The notes: generated from the letters alone by a model not told the origin. Shown: positions 48,487 through 58,448, counted from the stretch's first letter. The stretch is DNA of 64,000 nucleotides from Powellomyces hirtus (GCA_025526995.1 JAHLKG010000001.1:62001-126000), one strand, 5' to 3'. Numbers and translations: made by a program.

Positions 48487-51297
48487 CTAGGTTCTCCTAC
48501 GTCGCCTGGCCACTAGCCTTTGGCTGCGGTCCTCTTCGGGATGCTCCCGGAGCCATTCTTCCAGTGCAGTCGTTCCCCTCACGTGTGCATACGGCTCCCA
48601 CGTGTTCTGGGTGTTGTCGTAACCTGTCCACTTGACTAAGAACTGCTCGGTGTTCCTGTGCCATCTGGCATTTAGGATCTTGTCCACTTGGTAGGTATCC
48701 TGACCGTCTTTGTCCTTCTCGGGCTCAGGCGGGACGGTGACCTGTCTGTACGGGGTACCGTCCGGGTCATGGTAACGTCTCAGAATGCTGACATAAAAGA
48801 CTGGGTGCAACCTGGTGAACTGCTTGGGTAGTTCGAGCTCGTAGGTGTCAGGATGCGGGCCCTTGCCGCGTACTGTGAATGGCCCAATCCATTGCTCAGC
48901 CAGCTTTTTGTTCCTTGTGGTGACGCTGGTAATCGCGATACCCTCACGATGGAGTAAGACCTTGTCACCCTCTCGGTATGCTTCCGTGTGCTTCTTGCGG
49001 TCGTAGTACTTTGCCTGCTGGTCCTGTGCGTCTCGGAGCCGTTGCTGCACGATGCGACTCACGTCGGCAAATTCCTTAATCCGTCTCTCCACGGTGGTTC
49101 GTGCCGATTGCCTTATCATCTCCCCGGGGTTAGGTGCTACCCATTGGTTCGGTACCCGGGGAACGCGGCCTAGGTCAATCTCGAAAGGGGATAGTCCCGT
49201 CGACGTCTGCGGCGTTCGGTTGTAGTTGTACTCGAGGGTGGGGAGTAAGCTCTTCCAGTTGGAGCCGGCATAGTCAAGATAGGAGCCCATGATTCCCTTG
49301 ATCGTCTTGATGGCGTTCTCCGCCTTGCCATCGGTCTGTTGGTGTTGTGCCGACGAGAGTTCCTGCTTGACGTCGAGTGCCCGCATAAGGTACCGCCAGA
49401 ATTCTGATAGCCACTTGGGGTCCCGGTCGCTCACAATGGTGTGGGGCAACCCCGTGTGGCGAAATGCCTGTTCCAGAAAGAGTTGAGCCGTCTCCTGAGC
49501 TGTAGCACGTGTGTTAGTAGGTAGAAGTATCACGCGGCATGAAAGGTAGTCAACGATGAGGAGTACGGCGTCCGCCGTCTTGGTCAGTCTCTCGCCGGTG
49601 TTGTGCGAAGGGTTCTTCGTCGCGTCGGGCTCTACCCGAGGTTCCCCCCCCTTAGAGCCTGACGTGGGGAAGAATATATCCATGCCGATTTGTTGCCAAC
49701 GAGCGTCGAGGATCGGTAAGCTGCGAAGGAAACCGATCGGTGCGGCGCGCTTGTGACGTTGGCATGTAGGGCAAGTGCGGACATATTGGTACACATCACG
49801 TTCCATGTGAGGCCAATAGTACGACTCCAGAAGTTTGGCGAGCGTCCGTTGTACACCGGAGTGGCCGCCGTTCGCAAGGGAGTCGTGATGGGTCTGAAGA
49901 AGTGGCCCCCGTAGACTGTCGGGGACGTACCGACGGTCGTGGTACATCAAGAATCGGTGCGGAGGGGAGTCCACTGTCCGGAATCGGCGCGCATGGCCGG
50001 ACAGGTTCTCCTGTGGACCGTCAAGGGTTAGGAGGATGTTTTGGCCAAAATCATCGGATGCGAGCGCTCGGGTCCAGTCCGCATCGGTCGGCATGTGCGT
50101 CGTTGCGGTTATCTCCGGTTGCACAATGGCGGTGACCACGTCGATCTTGGCCTGGCAGGTCGCACACTTGGGGGCGTAAGTCGGGTCGCGACTTAGGAAG
50201 TCGGCAATCGAGTTCCATGTGCCGGGGAGGTATTCCACTGAGAAATCGAACTGTTGGAGGAACTCGACCCAGCCCGCTTGGCGACGTGACAGGTGGGGTT
50301 GTTCCTGAAGGTAGATCAGGGATTTGTGGTCGACAAAAGCACGGAAGGGGCGGCCAATGAGGTAATGGCGGTTGGCGCGTATGGATTTGACCAGCCCCAG
50401 CAGTTCTTGTTCATGTACTGAGTATCGGGTTTCGGCTGGTTGCATCTTGCGGGAGTAGTATGTCACCGGGCGAAGTTGCGGAAGGTTAGCTAAGCCTGAT
50501 TTGGTGGTAGGTAGTGGATGAGGGTATGGGAAATCCCCGGCGGCCGGCTGTGCCAGCCATCCACCGTAGGCGTAGCCCGATGCGTTGGTAAACAAGTAGG
50601 TGTCGAGCACCGGGTCGAAATACGCTAGGGTAGGTGCCGAAGAGCATAATTCCTTTAAGCGGTTGAACGCCTTGTCCTCCTCGTCGCCCCATTGCCATGG
50701 GCGATTGCCGGATTCTAGGTTTGTTAACGGTAGGGTGATCTGTGCATACTCGGGGATGTATTCTTTGACGTAGTTGACGAGGCCCATAAAACTAAGGAGT
50801 TCCAGGGAGTTGGTCGATTTGGCTCGAAGGCTGAGGGTCTGGCCGTCGTCGTAGAACGTCATCGTTGGAAAGCCCTCTTGGTCAAAGAGCCCTCGGACGT
50901 CCAGCCCCAATATGAATGGCAAGCCCAGTATGGCATTGACCCTGATCGGCGCGACCACGAACGGTACGGTATCCTCCCGGTAGGTGATCTTCTCCTCGGT
51001 GAACACCAAGAGGTCCCCACAGGTCATCTTTGTTGCCCCGCAGTTTCCCGCTCTGTCGCCCCACCGGACCTCCAGCGGAGTTGGAGAGGTGTAGGTCCGG
51101 AGGCCGTGTTTGGCAGCCCAAGTGTCGCTGATGATCAGGGTATTACATCCAGTATCGATTAGGATGCGGGCAAAGTGCCCTTGTACCTTCCCATGGACCA
51201 CAAATGTCTTCCTGTGAATGCGGGGTCCCGGTCTGTCCGTGGGGATCGTGTCTTGCATCCAGGGTTGGGGTACTGAGACGGTGCAAGCGTTCAGCAC
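48487..51297 (-). CDS. Gypsy copy 1 pol: protease, RNase H, integrase, chromodomain; RT missing
   Basis: One open frame of 936 codons overlapping the gag end in the -1 frame. The aspartic protease is near the start (FARILIDTGCNTLII). The sequence then jumps from LSLRAKST directly to NSLELLSFMGLVNYVKEYIP, leaving out the whole RT palm; copy 2 shows what is lost. RNase H follows with the first catalytic Asp changed (LFTNASGYAYGG; copy 2 has TDAS). The integrase is intact in motifs: HH..CC zinc region (HHDSLANGGHSGVQ, CPTCQRH), Asp in GMDIFF, Asp in VSDRDPKWL, Glu in TDGKAENAI. The C-terminal chromodomain (VDKILNARWHRNTEQFLVKW, TGYDNTQNTWEP) marks a chromovirus. The product could cut and integrate DNA but not copy RNA. 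Confidence 0.88.
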   Translation of the reverse strand: MLNACTVSVPQPWMQDTIPTDRPGPRIHRKTFVVHGKVQGHFARILIDTGCNTLIISDTWAAKHGLRTYTSPTPLEVRWGDRAGNCGATKMTCGDLLVFTEEKITYREDTVPFVVAPIRVNAILGLPFILGLDVRGLFDQEGFPTMTFYDDGQTLSLRAKSTNSLELLSFMGLVNYVKEYIPEYAQITLPLTNLESGNRPWQWGDEEDKAFNRLKELCSSAPTLAYFDPVLDTYLFTNASGYAYGGWLAQPAAGDFPYPHPLPTTKSGLANLPQLRPVTYYSRKMQPAETRYSVHEQELLGLVKSIRANRHYLIGRPFRAFVDHKSLIYLQEQPHLSRRQAGWVEFLQQFDFSVEYLPGTWNSIADFLSRDPTYAPKCATCQAKIDVVTAIVQPEITATTHMPTDADWTRALASDDFGQNILLTLDGPQENLSGHARRFRTVDSPPHRFLMYHDRRYVPDSLRGPLLQTHHDSLANGGHSGVQRTLAKLLESYYWPHMERDVYQYVRTCPTCQRHKRAAPIGFLRSLPILDARWQQIGMDIFFPTSGSKGGEPRVEPDATKNPSHNTGERLTKTADAVLLIVDYLSCRVILLPTNTRATAQETAQLFLEQAFRHTGLPHTIVSDRDPKWLSEFWRYLMRALDVKQELSSAQHQQTDGKAENAIKTIKGIMGSYLDYAGSNWKSLLPTLEYNYNRTPQTSTGLSPFEIDLGRVPRVPNQWVAPNPGEMIRQSARTTVERRIKEFADVSRIVQQRLRDAQDQQAKYYDRKKHTEAYREGDKVLLHREGIAITSVTTRNKKLAEQWIGPFTVRGKGPHPDTYELELPKQFTRLHPVFYVSILRRYHDPDGTPYRQVTVPPEPEKDKDGQDTYQVDKILNARWHRNTEQFLVKWTGYDNTQNTWEPYAHVRGTTALEEWLREHPEEDRSQRLVARRRRRT

Positions 51298-52502
51298 CCG
51301 GGGCGAAAATCCGAGCTGTTGACTGAGCCCCCGTCGCTGGCTGTCTCGTCTCCGGACCCTTCGGTGATCTCTACAGGGGCGGCAAACGTCCTATGCTCAC
51401 CGGTTTTGCCTTTACTTGCTGGGCACCCACGGGCATAATGCCCCTTGCTCCTGCAATTGAAACATTCGTTGCGCTCACGGCGTTCGTCGTAGATGGTGCG
51501 CTCACGGCGTGAAATCCCTTGGTAGTTGTCCATACCGCGTGTGCGACGACCTGAGCCATAGGGGGTGTGGCGTCCCCTTTCTCGTGCTTGATAGTTCCCG
51601 CGATGTACCTGAGCCGGCTGGACTGCAGCGTACTGACGTCTCCTTCCGTCGGGGGTTACCCGCGCGACATCGTCCGCATAGCCTCGAATCCTGTAGCATA
51701 GTAGAGCTTCGTTCTGTAGCTCGGTGATCGGGATCTCGGCGCCATTATTCCTCATGATCGCGGCGTAGCAGTGGTCCCGAATGCGCTGGCCGACATGGTT
51801 GGTCGAGAATCGGGTCAAGAAGTAGCCACGTTCTTGCCTTGGGGTAAGCCGCTCCTTGTCATCGAGCGTTGCGATCTGGGCCTGAAGGGTATTGAACTTG
51901 GCAATATACTCCGATATGCTATTAGTGAAAACCAGCCGCTTCATCTTTGCTTCTGCAGTGTTTCGTAAGTTGGCGGGGTAAAAGCGGATGCGGAGGATCC
52001 TCGTGAATTCCTCCAATGTCGAGGGCTGGTCGTCGGCATCCCTGAGCATCTGCCACCACTCGTCGGCGGTCTCCTTGAGGTAGCCTGAGATGTGATCGAC
52101 GTCCCGGTGGTCCGTCCTGAAGGTGGTTGCCTCAAGGTAGCGTGTATGGACCTTCAAGAACTCGTCGACCTTAGACACCATTTCCTCGCTGTTTCCTTTG
52201 CCGTCAAAGTGTGTCAGCTGCTTGCGAAGGTTCTCGCGGCGTTCCTTTTCGGCTTGCATTCGTGCTCGGTTTTCTTCCGCCAGGATGATGTCGACGTGCG
52301 GTGCTGCAGCTGCCGGTTGGACTGGAGTCGGAATCCTTGAGAGGAGAGTGGCGAAGCGTGCCTCTCCCATTGCGATCTGTTCCTGCAGTAGGCGTTGGGT
52401 CTCCGCCAGTTGTGCGGTCAACATTATGACGGGGTTGTCGGTCGGTGTGTCGACTTCAGGTTCTCCTACTGCCATTGGGCTGTTCCTGGTGCTACGTGCC
52501 AT
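51291..52502 (-). CDS. Gypsy copy 1 gag (capsid and CCHC nucleocapsid)
   Basis: About 403 residues from the conserved ATG (MARSTRNSPMAVGEPEVDTP); an extra in-frame ATG nine bases upstream is absent in copy 2. Coiled-coil-like head (AENRARMQAEKERRENLRKQ), Ty3-type capsid (GYLKETADEWWQMLRDADDQ, FTRILRIRFYPAN), then an Arg-rich part and one zinc knuckle CFNCRSKGHYARGC. Ends DFRPGC with TGA overlapping pol. It packages element RNA into particles. It lacks a 15 bp insertion found after the 11th codon in copy 2. Confidence 0.88.
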   Translation of the reverse strand: MARSTRNSPMAVGEPEVDTPTDNPVIMLTAQLAETQRLLQEQIAMGEARFATLLSRIPTPVQPAAAAPHVDIILAEENRARMQAEKERRENLRKQLTHFDGKGNSEEMVSKVDEFLKVHTRYLEATTFRTDHRDVDHISGYLKETADEWWQMLRDADDQPSTLEEFTRILRIRFYPANLRNTAEAKMKRLVFTNSISEYIAKFNTLQAQIATLDDKERLTPRQERGYFLTRFSTNHVGQRIRDHCYAAIMRNNGAEIPITELQNEALLCYRIRGYADDVARVTPDGRRRQYAAVQPAQVHRGNYQARERGRHTPYGSGRRTRGMDNYQGISRRERTIYDERRERNECFNCRSKGHYARGCPASKGKTGEHRTFAAPVEITEGSGDETASDGGSVNSSDFRPGC

Positions 52503-52514
52503 TGTTGTCATCTA

Positions 52515-52531
52515 CGGGGTGGTGCTACCAT
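52515..52531 (-). promoter_or_regulatory. Primer-binding site of gypsy copy 1
   Basis: Directly after the 5' LTR the minus strand reads TGGTAGCACCACCCCG, the same as copy 2. TGGTAGC is complementary to a tRNA 3' end ..GCTACCA, typical of initiator methionine tRNA; the exact tRNA is inferred. Confidence 0.6.
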
Positions 52532-52806
52532 GTAATAATACTAGGTCCGTTGCCAGAGTCTAGTCTTCTATTCGGGAATTCCCTATCTCTAATTCTACTG
52601 TTAGATCACTAAGTCCTGAATGCGCCCTCGTCGGAGCATTCCTTCTTTTCTTCTAGGCCGCGGAGCGGCCCTGGTCACGTGATGGCCATCCGTGGCCATC
52701 CCTGATGTCTAGTACCCTTCGGGATGCTGACGCTAGCATCCATCTCGCGCGGGGCCCTTCCCGACGCGTGTCCAGGCTTAGGCTGGTGAGCCACGCCTCA
52801 TTACAC
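52532..52806 (-). repeat. 5' LTR of gypsy copy 1
   Basis: TGTAATGAGGCG..TATTATTACA on the minus strand, 275 bp. Longer than the 3' LTR because of a GC-rich segment (AGGCCGCGGAGCGGCC on the plus strand) where the other LTRs have GCAGTC. Confidence 0.85.
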
Positions 52807-53023
52807 TATGAGCCGAACTTCATACCGAGCCTGACGGGGTTTCGAGTACCAATCTACTCGACAGAGAGATTGAAGCCAGTGTAAGCCCAAGCGCTGCACC
52901 AGGAGCTGACACCATATGGGAGCTCGTCCTATGGCAAGCCAGCAACTGAAGCCGCATGGGAGCTCGTCCTGCGACTCAGTAACCTCATGCCTCCTGCCCT
53001 AAAGCCCAAGAGGCAAAGGGGGG
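52807..53023 (-). repeat. Repeat block Z
   Basis: Reverse complement matches 42079-42141 plus 42512-42660. In both places it adjoins the CTCACA end of an LTR B. Here its far end is cut by gypsy copy 1. Its nature is unknown: flanking duplicated DNA or part of a larger element. Confidence 0.6.
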
Positions 53024-53375
53024 TGTGAGATGGCCATAAAGACATATATACATACATATCTTTTTCGGCTAGTAAAAAGCCATAACCTACATCAAGGCAG
53101 ACACGCCTCAGAAGCGATTACCATAGTCGCTCATAAGCGACCCCCGAAACTACCCCGCAGTTTCATGACTGCCAAGAGATCATCTCCACGTTACTATAGT
53201 TAGAAATCCATTTCTCTATATAAAGGGAAGGGAAAAGACCCCCCTTTTTCGAAAGCAGAGATAATCCACACACGCGATCGTCTTTCCCCTTAAGAAATTT
53301 AAGACTTCTACGCCTTCACTCTTCTAAATCGGCACTTCCTCTCGTCAATCTCGCTTGAATCGAATCTCTAGTCCA
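53024..53375 (-). repeat. Copia-type LTR, family B copy 2
   Basis: On the minus strand starts TGGACTAGAG after the purine tract GGCGGGAGAAG, contains CCCTTTATATAGAG, and ends GGCCATCTCACA. It occupies the 3' LTR place of the copia element, and the polyprotein's last codons run into it. Confidence 0.65.
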
Positions 53376-56300
53376 CTTCTCCCGCCTGAAAACTCAGGCA
53401 CCTCACAAGTCGCATTCGTAATCTTGAGGACAGTGTCTTGATGTTTGACAGCTGGGAAAGGCTTCGTAAAGATGTCTGCCAATTGATCTTCTGTATTGGT
53501 GTCGATGATTTTGATAATTTGCTTTGCGAACGAATCGCATATAACGTGGTACTGAACATTGATGTGCTTGATGCGCTGGTTGATAGCCTTAGACTGAATC
53601 AAGGCCCCGGCGCTGTGATTATCGACATGGAAAGGGACCAGTCGAGATTTGAAATCCGGTTGAGGTCCCAAAACTTCCGCCAAGAGTTGGCGTAACCATT
53701 TGGCTTCGTTGTGGCCGGTACTGGCAGCTATATACTCCGCTTCGGTCGTACTTTGGACGGTGCACTTCTGCTTGCTGCTTTTCCACAGAACAGGAAACCC
53801 ATTGTAAAGGGCCAAGATACCCGTAGTGGACGTACGGTCGGTGAGGTCTCCTGCATAATCCGCATCCGTGAATATGCGTAGGCCACGCGGATCATTTCTT
53901 TCGGATGTATACTTGAGGGCGTAATTGCGGGTACCCTTCAAATAGCCGGAAATGCGTTTAACATTGTTCCAGTCGGAGTTAGTAGGTGCGGCCACACAGC
54001 GCGCAACGTAACCAACTGCAGTGGCAATATCCCATTGCCATGTGATGGAGGTCCAAGTGAGGACCCCCACTGCTTCCTGATACACTTTGAGATTTGTGAA
54101 TGGTGACGAATCCTCCGGTTGTTGGTTACACGCTGACACGGTGTACGGGGTGGAGACAGGATGGCAGTCGCTCATGTTGAATTGTTCAAGAGTGTCATCA
54201 ATGTAGTTGACGTTTGAGATTTCAAGGGTACGAACAGGAGATTCGAAGTCATATTTGTAGACGAGACCAAGGTGACTGGTTACGCGACCTTGTTCCGTAA
54301 ACTTGAACTTCGGATGTAGCTCCATTTTGCTGTTCGCCAGAATCTCCGGATCCTTTGCTGCAATAAGCAGGTTGTTGACGAAGACAAGAATAAGGACCAA
54401 GTTGTTGTTCGACGGAGGTGTACGGTCGTCTGTCGCGTACTTGAAAAAGATACACGGGCATACAGAAACCGTTTCGTAGCCGAGCTTTAACAGTGCAGTC
54501 TTCAAGGTCTCATACCAAAGAAGAGGTGATTGCTTCAGGCTGTAGAGAGCTTTCAGTAGCTTCAGGACCCAATCGCCTTTGGGGTGATCCGGATCTTCGA
54601 ATCCCTCAAACTGCTTGATATAGATATCTTTATCAATATCACTGTTAAGGAAGGCGGTAACAGCATCCATGCTGTGGATATCCAGCCCATGCTGGACACA
54701 ATACGCCAAGAAGAGGCGTAGCGCTGTGAAGGGTAGCGTAGGTGAGTATGTATCACCAAAGTCGCGACCAGATTGTTGAGAGAAGCCTTGAGCCACTGCT
54801 CTGGCTTTGAACTTGTTAAAGGTGCCATTGGGATTGACCTTTGTTCAAAAGACCCATGTTGTTCCGATCACGCGCTTGTTACGTGGACGCTTGGTGAGCT
54901 CCCATGTACCGTTGTCGACCAGGGATTGGTACTCAATGCATGCAGCCTTAAGAAATTCATCCTTCTGAAGGGTTTTCATCGCTTGCTTCCATGTCATGGC
55001 GTCTTTGTTGATTGTTGCTTGAGTCCGCGCGCGGGCGGCATATGCAGCAATGGGGTCATCCCGTCGTGTGCCGACATCGTACGCGGCTACTCGATTCTCC
55101 CAGTCATCCAATGCGGTAGTATTGAGTAGTGAAAGTCGGGACTCCCAGGTAGGTTCTTGATATCCCTCCCACTTAACCAAGTACTCTTTTGTGTGCACCT
55201 TACTGCGGCGCTTGTTGATGATCACTTCCACAGCGTATTCGACATCATCATCCTGACTCTCCTCATCTAGGAGGTCAAGATGTGCTGGATCCTGCTGATA
55301 TTTGGGTTCGAGTCCCAAGTCTTCTTTGAAGATCACGTCTCGTGATACTTCGACCTTGTCAGTAACAGGATCCCATACCAGATACCCCTTGGTACCTGTG
55401 GGTTGAGCATAGCCTACCAAGTAAGCCTGCTTTGCTCGATTCCCCATTTTATCTCGTCCCTTGCTAGTTAGGACGGAGTACGCCAAGCAACTGATACGCC
55501 GGAGATGGGCGACATCAGGACGCCAGCCAAATAGTATTTTATGCAGCGTCTTCTTGTTGATGCGGTTGTATGTAAGGGAATGGATGTAACCAGCCGCTAC
55601 CATTAGAGCAGGCCAGAACCTTCGAGGTAGTTTTGTATCTGCGAAGGTGGCGCGGACCCTGTCCAGCGCCCTGCAATGCCATCGTTTGGCAATGCCGTTT
55701 TGCTGACTCGAATAGGCCGCGGATGTTTGATGAGTGATACCATTTTTCAATAGGTGCTTTAGAACCTCACCAAAGTATTCGGTGCCTCGATCCGTATGTA
55801 GAATCTTGATTTGTCGGTCAGTCTGTTTCTCAATCCAAGCCTTGTAGATGAGAAACTTTTCGAGTATGACTGCTGAATCCTTTGAAGGAATAGGGAAAAC
55901 AGTCACGTATCTGGATGTGTGTTCAATGAACTCCAGCAAATAGCGTGATCCTTCATAACCAGGGATACGAAATGGTCCCTGTAGGTCTGAATGAATCAGC
56001 TCACAGATCTCCCTGGTTTCAACATTACCAAGGGAGAATGGAAGACGAGCGGCTTTTCCTAGCACACAGGCTTCACAATATTTGAAGTCACTTAGATCCC
56101 CCACTACGGACCAACCGTCCGTAACCGATGCCATCTTCTCCAGGACGTGTTTGCCAACGTGTCCAAGACAAGCATGAGCGAGTGTAGGAGAGACTTCAAC
56201 CGTGCATACTGCTGAATCTGACCACAGACTTTCAGACAGTAGTGTACCTTGCAGGTAATATGCGTTGTTGCGGCATACGCCTTTGGCGATATCTTTGCCG

Positions 56301-58180
56301 TCTCGCGTGAAAATGACATCTCCATTTGATTTGAAGAGCAGGTCAACGCCTTGATCGTTACATTTCGCTACCGATACGAGATCTTGTCGTCATCCTGGCA
56401 CATGTAGGACTCCGCCCAACTCGAGCGGATTTGGATAGTTGTTAACTTCTACTCGTACCGTACCTCAAACTGTAGAGGGTAGTGATGTTTTGTCAGCAAG
56501 CATAACAGCTCTGACATCACTGTACACGGTTGAGTGATCCAAGGTCTCTTTGTGAGGTGTCATGTGGTATGTAGCGCCAGAGTCGATGAGGGCTTCATAC
56601 AGTTGTTCTTGGCGGACCCAGACATGTAATGCTTCCACAGCATTTGTGCTAACAGCACCATCAGACGACTGCTTCGTCTTGCTCTTCTCCATCTTGGATC
56701 GGAACTTCTTTAACACTTGGCACTCCTGTGTCTGGTGTTTAGGGTCTCCACAGGCCCAACAACCTTGCTTGTGTGGTTGGCCTTTGTTTGATGGAGTGGA
56801 TGCCTTGTCCTTCTTGCCGATCATTGACTTCTCCCCGTGGGTCTTGCTACCCTTTGGTTTCTTAGAGGCGTCAGTGTATGCGGCACCTGGTCGCGTATCC
56901 GTTGCAATCCCGCTAGGTTTCTTAACCATGTTGGTGGCGATCCTGGATGTAGCGGCCTGTAAACTGCTCAAATCAGTTATGTTTTCTTCATTAGGCTGAA
57001 CCAAGGCCGCAAGGTCTGGTGTTAGCGTGTTAATGAAGTAATCCTGAAGGACATAATCCAGTGTCTTCGGCAGAGAAAATGCCAGCACGTTAAACTGAGT
57101 GATGTACTCATCCATGCGGCCCTTGGGACGCAATTCCCGTAACATCTGCAGTGAATCTCTCGTGCAGTTTCGTGGCGCGAAACGCACCAGAAGGGCGGAC
57201 CTAAGACCAGTGTTGGTTCTACCTGAATCAACGTCTTCAAAGTCATGCCACGTCATAATTTTGTTCCTTTTACTTGGGGAGAGCGACTGCCACCAAGCGT
57301 ATGCCAATCCTGTGAGTTTTGCAGCCACAAAATCTACAAGAAACTCGGGCAGAACCATTTCATACTTCACGACTGTCTCAATCTTGTCGATGAACGTTTG
57401 AAGTTTGACCATATTGGATTCTCCATTGTAGGACCCAATATCATTCAGCGTTCCATCCACGAAAGCCTTCGCACCTCGACTGTCAACAATTTTGGGCGTC
57501 ACACTGTGTACGCTCGATGTCGGTGATGTAGGGCGGCGTTCGGTTGGAGAACGTTGGTATTCCTGTTGAGCTACAATGTCCTGATTAAACTCTGTCCACG
57601 GTGCAGCGAACCCGTTGTTGCAAGTGGGTGATGGTGTGCGTACGCGCCGTTGCACCGTACGTACCTGAGGGGTGATCGGGATGTTCACATCCTGATCCAT
57701 GCGCCAATTTATTTGGAGCATTTCCATTAGTTGGGCTAGAGAATTCTCAAGCCGATCTATTCTATCCATGTCCGCCCCATGTGGGCGGACATGCACGGTG
57801 TTCACTGATTCCCCACTTGGGAATGCCACTGGAGTACTGTAGTTGATCGTTCTGTGATCATCCGTACTGCTTGATAGGGGACGGGTTTCGACCTTGACAT
57901 CTCGTCGGTCGATGTTTTGGGTACGTCCTTTCAATGCGTCGTCGCCCGCGTTGGCATCGACACTCAAAGGCGTTGGCTCTGCCAGTGTATCATTACCGGC
58001 AGAGTTCCCTCCATTGCTTGGTGATGTCCATTCACCAGGCACTCGTGCGCTTTTCTTAGCAGCACGATCTACGGCTCGCTGTAGCATATTGGACCCTGGG
58101 GTCTGTCGACCCGCTAGACGTCTGAACATACTACGAGTGTACCGGGGGCTCATTTCGTTGCCTACCATTCCAGGGCTCAT
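53345..58180 (-). pseudogene. Ty1/copia gag-pol polyprotein with chromodomain, three in-frame TGA
   Basis: One reading frame from ATG 58180 to 53345 broken only by TGA at 56465-56467, 56390-56392 and 54845-54847. Order: gag with capsid and CCHC (CWACGDPKHQTQEC near 56765), protease (ALIDSGATYHMTPHKE), gag-pre-integrase and integrase (CEACVLGKAARLPF; Asp in HSDLQGPF; Asp in HTDRGTEY), a chromodomain, then RT and RNase H (FTDADYAGDLTDRTSTTG, QSTTEAEYIAAS). Several catalytic residues are changed: integrase Glu is Lys (NGIAKRW), and the RT YVDD box is FVNN, both Asp lost. The element is inactive. The frame otherwise stays open over 1,600 codons, so it decayed recently. Confidence 0.85.
55103..55240 (-). 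other. Chromodomain inside the copia polyprotein
   Basis: Between integrase and RT in the same frame: YAVEVIINKRRSKVHTKEYL, then VKWEGYQEPTWES and LLNTTALDDWE. The aromatic and acidic positions (Y.VE.I, EYLVKW.GY, .TWE) fit a chromodomain, which binds methylated histone tails and can guide integration. Confidence 0.75.
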
Positions 58181-58192
58181 AACCTGTTGGTC
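58173..58192 (-). promoter_or_regulatory. Copia primer-binding site overlapping the start codon
   Basis: The minus strand reads CAACAGGTTATGAGCCC next to the LTR end. GGTTATGAGCCC is the exact complement of GGGCTCATAACC, the anticodon-loop region of initiator tRNA-Met, as in half-tRNA primed copia elements. The ATG inside it is the gag start codon. Confidence 0.65.
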
Positions 58193-58448
58193 TGAGAGTA
58201 TCTGGATAGATAGTTGAGGAAGCTTTCAGGGTAGTTGACTAGGCAAAACAACGAAGTAACTTAATCCCACTCTATTGGAGAAAAAGAGAAAAGGTCCCGC
58301 CGATGTATATTAAGTATGGAATGAAAACTACTTATATCGGAGTTGATCACGTGGTTTGCACGTGATTGCGTGACTCATCGTAGTGGCGTAGCATACGCCC
58401 TGCAATGGCGCACTTGCGACTCAATGACAGAGTCTGTACACGTCAACA
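58193..58448 (-). repeat. Putative 5' LTR of the copia element
   Basis: 256 bp, TGTTGACGTGTAC..ATACTCTCA on the minus strand, with a CCGATATAAG TATA-like box. Its outer edge is exactly where the gypsy gag at its right is broken. It does not resemble the family B LTR on the other side of the element. Confidence 0.55.

Larger units (their letters stand above)
46008..52806 (-). mobile_element. Ty3/gypsy chromovirus copy 1, RT-deleted
   Basis: Bounded by two LTRs starting TGTAATGAGG and ending TTATTACA: 52532-52806 (5') and 46008-46272 (3'), about 90 percent alike by eye. Internal order on the minus strand: primer-binding site, gag, pol (protease, RNase H, integrase, chromodomain), a tandem-repeat block, an antisense spliced gene, polypurine tract. 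The RT core is absent. No matching 5 bp target duplication is seen at the two outer edges, so the ends may stem from recombination. It lies inverted to copy 2 at 60190. By comparison with block Z it sits inside that repeat. Confidence 0.85.

Noticed and set aside
53345..58180. TGA read as an amino acid (codon reassignment)
   Set aside because: Maf, LARP1, the RRM gene and PRP46 all end properly at TGA, so it is a stop here; the element TGAs are mutations.
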